From: DASUPK01 sp963736685
GTDB taxonomy: Bacteria > Actinomycetota > Thermoleophilia > Solirubrobacterales > 70-9
Assembly: GCA_963736685.1 (NCBI GenBank)
Contig: CAVTPZ010000036.1
Span: 52,712-116,711 of the forward strand
Direction of reading: 5' to 3'
Length of the DNA: 64,000 nucleotides
Shown here: piece by piece, positions 60,035 through 64,000 of the stretch
Layout of the letters: each line of letters opens with the position of its first letter
Position numbering within the stretch: position 1 is the first letter of the stretch
The notes under the pieces: model-generated
The model's input: the letters and a program-made list of their open reading frames with translations, nothing else
What the model was told of the DNA's origin: nothing
Database searches by the model: none
Program-made: the position numbers and the translations under genes

Positions 60035-60265
60035 TCAGCCGGCGACCGTGCAGTCGTGCGCCTTCTCGAGCTGATGGAGATAGCCGTTGACCTTCTTGGC
60101 GCTCGCACTTGGGTGCTTCTGGCTCCAGGTCACGAAGTGGTTGCGGCACTTGGTGTCCGACCACTTGCTTCCGCTGGCGGGCGCTGCGGCGCTGGTGATG
60201 GCGAGCATCATCGCCGCGACGGCGGCAACGATCGCGATGCGTACCAGCCCGGATCTTGCTGACAT
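60035..60265 (-). CDS. Small secreted protein
   Basis: 76 residues from ATG 60265 with a strong GGAGG six bases upstream. A signal peptide (MSARSGLVRIAIVAAVAAMMLAITSAAAPASG) is followed by a 45-residue mature part, SKWSDTKCRNHFVTWSQKHPSASAKKVNGYLHQLEKAHDC, with two Cys that could form a disulfide. No family is recognised. A near-consensus promoter precedes it. Confidence 0.7.
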   Translation of the reverse strand: MSARSGLVRIAIVAAVAAMMLAITSAAAPASGSKWSDTKCRNHFVTWSQKHPSASAKKVNGYLHQLEKAHDCTVAG

Positions 60266-60314
60266 GAACAGCCTCCTGCGTCGGGTGTTGCCCCCCGTCC
60301 TCCCCGGGCGCGCG

Positions 60315-60343
60315 ACGCTATTCGGGCCAGTCGAGCGCGTCAA
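60315..60343 (-). promoter_or_regulatory. Promoter of the small secreted protein
   Basis: On the minus strand TTGACG (-35, 60338-60343), a 17-base spacer and TAGCGT (-10, 60315-60320) fit the vegetative sigma consensus. The predicted start near 60308 leaves a leader of about 43 bases. The -35 box overlaps the plus-strand motif AATCCACAGTTTTCG (60342-60356), which recurs upstream of the epimerase at 59175-59189. Confidence 0.65.
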
Positions 60344-60369
60344 TCCACAGTTTTCGAGCGGACGGGAAG

Positions 60370-60440
60370 AGGCGCCTACCGGAATCGAACCGGTGTAAAC
60401 GGCTTTGCAGGCCGCTGCGTAGCCACTCCGCCAAGGCGCC
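60370..60440 (-). tRNA. tRNA-Cys (GCA)
   Basis: 71-nt cloverleaf: acceptor GGCGCCT/AGGCGCC, D-arm GCG...CGC, anticodon stem GCGGC/GCCGT with loop CTGCAAA (anticodon GCA), T-arm ACCGG-TTCGATT-CCGGT, discriminator T. No encoded CCA. Confidence 0.95.
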
Positions 60441-60473
60441 GGAAGGGAAGCAAGCCTAGCGGCGGTCTCCCAC

Positions 60474-60959
60474 TCAGTCCCGCCCACAGACTTCGAATCC
60501 ATAGGCTCGGGCCGCCCTCCGAGCGTTTGCGGTGGCCTCGCCGATTCGCTTTTGGAGCGCACGAATCCGAGCGGTGTCGAGATCGTCGTAGGCCTTCGCC
60601 CACTCGCCGAGCAGATTGACCTTGGCGCGGAGCTGGCCCAGGATCGACCCCACGGTGCCTGCGTCTGCGGGCGGCGGTTTCCGGCTCTGCAGCTCCTGGG
60701 CTTCAGCCGTCAGGTTGTCCGCCTGCTGGCGCAGCAGGGCGGCGACCTGGTGGGCCTTCTCCTTCGAGTCGATACTGCCCAGGTCGACCGTCTGGCTCTC
60801 CAGATCCTTCGTTCGGGATTCGTGGTTCCTGCAGATCGCATCTGCCAGGGAGACGAAGTCCGCCTTGGTCTGGACCTGCGTCGTGGACTCGGTGGAGCCT
60901 CCGCCGCAGCCGGCCATGGCGATCGCGACGAGTAAGGAGAGCGGCACGACGACTCGCAC
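60474..60959 (-). CDS. Putative lipoprotein with helical domain
   Basis: 161 residues from GTG 60959. Signal MRVVVPLSLLVAIAMAGC with lipobox AMAGC, then Gly/Ser/Thr linker and a mostly helical domain: DFVSLADAICRNHESRTKDLESQ..., KEKAHQVAALLRQQADNLTAEAQELQSRK, LRAKVNLLGEWAKAYDDLDTARIRALQKRIGEATANARRAARAYGFEVCG. Two Cys bracket the helical bundle and may pair. It resembles small actinobacterial lipoproteins of unknown function. Confidence 0.78.
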   Translation of the reverse strand: MRVVVPLSLLVAIAMAGCGGGSTESTTQVQTKADFVSLADAICRNHESRTKDLESQTVDLGSIDSKEKAHQVAALLRQQADNLTAEAQELQSRKPPPADAGTVGSILGQLRAKVNLLGEWAKAYDDLDTARIRALQKRIGEATANARRAARAYGFEVCGRD

Positions 60960-61045
60960 GCACTCACGCTATCTGGTGAATATCCCCGGACCGGAGACGC
61001 CCCGCCGGGCGTCCTTGCCGGCGCCGGGGCGAATGAGTCGAGGCA

Positions 61046-61119
61046 AGCGGCTGATGGGATTCGAACCCACGACCTTCTGCATGGCAAGCAGACGCTCTAG
61101 CCAACTGAGCTACAGCCGC
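61046..61119 (-). tRNA. tRNA-Gly (GCC)
   Basis: 74-nt cloverleaf: acceptor GCGGCTG/CAGCCGC, D-arm GCTC/GAGC, anticodon stem TCTGC/GCAGA with loop TTGCCAT (anticodon GCC), T-arm GTGGG-TTCGAAT-CCCAT, discriminator T. No encoded CCA. Confidence 0.95.
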
Positions 61120-61151
61120 AGCGACGGGCAAGTATAGGCGCGGCCGACGGT

Positions 61152-61550
61152 TTAACCCTGGTCCAGCGCTTCGTTGAGAAGCTCGTCGGCGCGGGCGTTG
61201 TCGTCGCGCTTGACGTGCCTGATGGACCAGCTGGGCAACGCGCGCAGCGCGTCCTTCGCCTTGGTGTTGAGCGGCCGCAGGTGGTCCTGCTTGACCTTCC
61301 AGTTGCCCTTCACCTGCTCGACGATCAGCTTCGAGTCCCCCACGAACTCGACCTCCTCGGCGCCGAGCTCGTTGGCCAGCTCGATCCCGAGCAGTAGGGC
61401 CCGGTACTCGGCCACGTTGTTGGTCGCCTCACCGATCGTCTCGCCGCGCTCGGTCAGGACCTCGCCGGAGGGATCGGTGGCGACGGCGGCGATCGCCGCC
61501 GGGCCTGGGTTTCCCCTCGAGCCGCCGTCGACGTTGATCACCACCTTCAC
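61152..61550 (-). CDS. Ribonuclease HI-type protein
   Basis: 132 residues from GTG 61550. The RNase H fold and acidic active site are visible: INVDGGSRGNPGPAAIA (first Asp), NNVAEYRALLLGIELA (Glu), VEFVGDSKLIVEQVKGNWKVK (Asp) and HVKRDDNARADELLNEAL (last Asp). The short length and GGSRGNPGPAA variant match the stand-alone RnhA-like (YpdQ/RNase HI-II type) proteins of Actinobacteria. It would degrade RNA of RNA-DNA hybrids. Confidence 0.9.
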   Translation of the reverse strand: MKVVINVDGGSRGNPGPAAIAAVATDPSGEVLTERGETIGEATNNVAEYRALLLGIELANELGAEEVEFVGDSKLIVEQVKGNWKVKQDHLRPLNTKAKDALRALPSWSIRHVKRDDNARADELLNEALDQG

Positions 61551-61593
61551 GGGCGCGCACCGTAGCAGCGGCCCTGGCGGCCTCCCCTCCCGC

Positions 61594-63969
61594 TCAGCGA
61601 GTCTCCGAGCGCGCCTGGGCGTAGCCGGTGATCGGCTTGGCGACCGCCCTGAAGGTGCCGCCGGTGTTGATCCGGAGGCTCGCCGTGCACTTGCTGCCGT
61701 CGACGAACCGGGTTTTGACCGTGCGGAAGCGCCGGCCACGGCGCCGCTCGAAGGTGACCTGCTGCCAGGTGACCTCAGGGCAGGGCCTGAGCCGCGCGGT
61801 CAGCCGCCTGCCGCGCCGCACACGACGCACCCCCAGCGTCACTCGCCGCTTCAGCGCGGCGACCGTCTGCGCGGGCCCGAAGGACTGCCAGGTCCCCGTG
61901 AGTGGCTGCTGCTCCACCCCCGGCTTCGAGTAGTCGCAGACACCCTGGGAGAAGATCTGGTGAAGCCGCGTGAGCTGCGCCGGCGATGCTCCGGCGTAGT
62001 CCCCGTCATTGACCGGGCGCAACTGGCACTTGGCTACGAAAGAGTCGACCGGCATTCCGGAGACCAGCCGCGGCAGGCTGTGCGGCGCATAGGTCGTCTG
62101 GCATGGGCCGGTGCCGCCGATCACCGCAGGCTCGTCGATCCGGTTCCCACCGATCCAGCAGGCATCGACGGCGTCGGCGGGCTTGTCGGCGATCACCTTC
62201 TGGGCCTGGCTCCGGGACGAGCCGTCGGTCTGCAGGGCATCGAGCCACTGTCCCATCTCGTCCAGGGCGGCGTCCCGCATCGGCTGGACATTGGCGCTGC
62301 CTCTGGCGCGGAACATCACCTGGTTGGCGTGTGTGCCGTTGGTTCGATCGAGGCGGGCGCGCATGATGTAGCTGTTGATGTACTGGTGGACGTCGGCGTC
62401 GTCATCGACGTAGTCACGCGTGTCGATGATCGGCACGTCCGGGATACCTCCCGCTCCCTGATCTATGCGGCCGGTGCGGTACGCGATCGCCAGCGCATCC
62501 GAGTTGGCCACTGAGCGCTGTGCGACCGCGGTCCCGTCGTCGTTGAAGCCCCCGACATCCTGGTTCAGATCGAGGAACTCTTCGAGGGTGATGTCACCGT
62601 GTTGAAGCGCCGCCAGCCCGTACTGGACGCCAAGGTTGTCGAAGGTCCGCCGCGCCTTGCCCGTGGCGGAGTCCGTCCCATAGACATTGATCATCGAGTC
62701 CCAAAGCGAGCAGCGAATACCGGTGGGATTCGTGACGGGGTTGAAGATCAGGGAGGGTCCGACGATGTTCGCCTGGCAGCCCTCGCTCGCATCGACGACG
62801 TCGGCACCGTTGCTCAGGTTGTCGCAGCTGCCCGTGTTGGCGAGCCCGCTGATCGCCTCCTCCTGGGCGTCGGTGAGGCCGGAGCCCGGCGACGTCGCGA
62901 AGTAGTTCGTCAGGAGCCGGCAGTCCGGATTCGTGGGCTGGGAGTTGTCGGGAAAGCTCTGCGTCGGGATCAGCCCCTGCAGCAGGCCGGGATAGTTCTG
63001 GCCGGTCATCTGCGTCTGGATCGATCCTCCGGATGGCCCCTCCCCGATCGTCCAGACCGGTGCGCGGCCGAGCGCCTCGATCACCCGCTCCTTCACCATC
63101 GACGCGGTCTCGGCGGAGAGCACGTCGTTGCAGGCGGTCTGGAAGATGTTGAGGCTCGAGCTAGCGACCGCATATCCTTCGGAGAGCTCACGGTCGTCGA
63201 GGACCTGGCTGTTGTTGATGTCGCCCTGGTTGTACCCCGCGGCGCAGCCGCCGCCGAACTTGAAGACGAGGCGCTCGTTCCAGCCGTTGCCGAGCGCTCC
63301 ACCCGCCGAGAGCACCGCCCAGCGGTAGATCGAGCGGTTGATGACGCCCGACTCGATGCGCACGACGTAGTCCACCGTCTGACCGGTTCGCGTGGTCGTC
63401 TGTGCCATGTCTCCCGGGTGGGAACTCGGGTCGGCGAGTGGCTTGAAGACCCCTCCCGTCGTCCGGTACTGATAGGCGACCGCCATCGGGGCTGAGCAAT
63501 CGGAGTCGGAGGGGGCGCCGAGGCCGTTGTTGGCCGTCCGGCATACGAAGGGCTCCTGATGCGGACCGGAGATGATCGGGCCGTTGATCGGGCTGTTGAA
63601 GAGGTTGATCGTCACCGGGCCTCTTTGACCCTTCGCCTTGACGAGCGCGGAGATCCGATTCGAGCCGTTGCGCATCCCCGAGACCACCCCGAGCAGCCGC
63701 CGCGGGTTCTGGGCGTCGGGGCTGAATGCCGCCGTCACATCGACCCCGTTCCGGCGCACCCTCACCTTTGCGACCGGGTCGGGCTTCGGCACCTCCACCG
63801 AGATCAGCGCGTTCCCGCCGCTCACCATGTCCGGTCGCGAGGACTGCACGGCGAGCGCCACCGGCTGCGCCTTCGCCTTGTGCTTGTGCTTCCGCTTCGC
63901 CCCGGCGATTCCGGGCGCCACCGCGGCGATGGCGAGCGCCACCGCCAGAGTCAGGAGTCCCTTCCCCAT
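61594..63969 (-). CDS. Large secreted alpha/beta-hydrolase-like protein (DUF6351-type)
   Basis: 791 residues from ATG 63969. Signal peptide LLTLAVALAIAAVAPGIAGA, a Lys/His-rich stretch (KRKHKHKAKA), an N-terminal beta-rich domain (SSRPDMVSGGNALISVEV...), then a hydrolase-like core: APVWTIGEGPSGGSIQTQMTGQNYPGLLQGLIPTQSFPD, where GPSGGS is a nucleophile elbow and Ser the likely nucleophile, and HQYINSYIMRARLDRTNGTHANQVMFRARG, containing a His that may complete the site. The C-terminal 100 residues form an Arg-rich beta domain. Recalled family: DUF6351, related to PHB-depolymerase/tannase-like esterases; the substrate is unknown. Confidence 0.8.
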   Translation of the reverse strand: MGKGLLTLAVALAIAAVAPGIAGAKRKHKHKAKAQPVALAVQSSRPDMVSGGNALISVEVPKPDPVAKVRVRRNGVDVTAAFSPDAQNPRRLLGVVSGMRNGSNRISALVKAKGQRGPVTINLFNSPINGPIISGPHQEPFVCRTANNGLGAPSDSDCSAPMAVAYQYRTTGGVFKPLADPSSHPGDMAQTTTRTGQTVDYVVRIESGVINRSIYRWAVLSAGGALGNGWNERLVFKFGGGCAAGYNQGDINNSQVLDDRELSEGYAVASSSLNIFQTACNDVLSAETASMVKERVIEALGRAPVWTIGEGPSGGSIQTQMTGQNYPGLLQGLIPTQSFPDNSQPTNPDCRLLTNYFATSPGSGLTDAQEEAISGLANTGSCDNLSNGADVVDASEGCQANIVGPSLIFNPVTNPTGIRCSLWDSMINVYGTDSATGKARRTFDNLGVQYGLAALQHGDITLEEFLDLNQDVGGFNDDGTAVAQRSVANSDALAIAYRTGRIDQGAGGIPDVPIIDTRDYVDDDADVHQYINSYIMRARLDRTNGTHANQVMFRARGSANVQPMRDAALDEMGQWLDALQTDGSSRSQAQKVIADKPADAVDACWIGGNRIDEPAVIGGTGPCQTTYAPHSLPRLVSGMPVDSFVAKCQLRPVNDGDYAGASPAQLTRLHQIFSQGVCDYSKPGVEQQPLTGTWQSFGPAQTVAALKRRVTLGVRRVRRGRRLTARLRPCPEVTWQQVTFERRRGRRFRTVKTRFVDGSKCTASLRINTGGTFRAVAKPITGYAQARSETR

Positions 63970-64000
63970 ATCGCACGCTGAAACCCGATGGAAATGCGCG

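Noticed and set aside
1..64000. CRISPR array, prophage, IS element or integron
   Set aside because: No regularly spaced repeats, transposase, integrase or phage structural genes were seen. The two insertions near infC carry no visible terminal repeats or mobility genes.

Overview
The window is high-GC DNA with many GTG and TTG starts and stop/start overlaps. It carries Actinobacteria-type features: a c-di-AMP riboswitch in front of an Rpf/transglycosylase-like gene, a class E-like sortase, an encapsulin with encapsulated ferritin, and the linked order thrS / infC-rpmI-rplT / trmH-pheST-argCJBD. I read it as an actinobacterium, most likely class Thermoleophilia (Solirubrobacterales-like). That placement is inferred from gene content and was not tested by any search.

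Layout. 0-5.2 kb: two tandem lipoprotein paralogues (one with a stop codon at its lipobox cysteine), cysE, cysK, a GT2 glycosyltransferase, an Rrf2 regulator and a VanZ-like protein. 5.1-16.8 kb: an HDOD-LuxR protein (frameshifted), gltX, nfo, an ASCH protein, a lytic transglycosylase, dnaE, sixA, the EncFtn-encapsulin pair, and a riboswitch-controlled Rpf-like protein. 17-20.4 kb: a LysR regulator, two small genes, argG and a sortase. 20.4-38.7 kb: an exopolysaccharide locus with a priming sugar transferase, an LPFTG sortase substrate, O-antigen ligase/polymerase genes, a polysaccharide deacetylase, a Wzz/BY-kinase, several glycosyltransferases, an aminotransferase, a nucleotidyltransferase, an epimerase, a glycoside-hydrolase-like protein and a flippase. 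Many genes here are broken by frameshifts, while the housekeeping genes on both sides are intact. 39-47.5 kb: trmH-pheS-pheT-argC-argJ-argB-argD, with start/stop overlaps at every junction. 47.6-58 kb: the conserved thrS-infC-rpmI-rplT block, interrupted twice. 58-64 kb: three tRNAs, an epimerase, an NfeD-like protein, small secreted or lipid-anchored proteins, an RNase H and a large secreted hydrolase-like protein.

Most unusual features. (1) A five-gene cassette (acyl-AMP ligase, acyl carrier protein, glutamine-dependent asparagine-synthase-like amidotransferase, NadE-like ATP pyrophosphatase, GNAT acyltransferase) lies between thrS and infC. It looks like a carrier-protein-based amide-forming or acyl-transfer pathway of unknown product. 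(2) A methyltransferase and a truncated glycosyltransferase lie between infC and rpmI. (3) The infC leader has a 14-bp perfect long-range inverted repeat ending at the start codon, with a 10-bp hairpin inside. (4) A terminator-ended structured intergenic element near 59.3 kb may be a small RNA.

Limits. All calls come from reading translations and sequence by eye. No homology search, folding program or read data were available. Frameshifts may be real or may be assembly errors.
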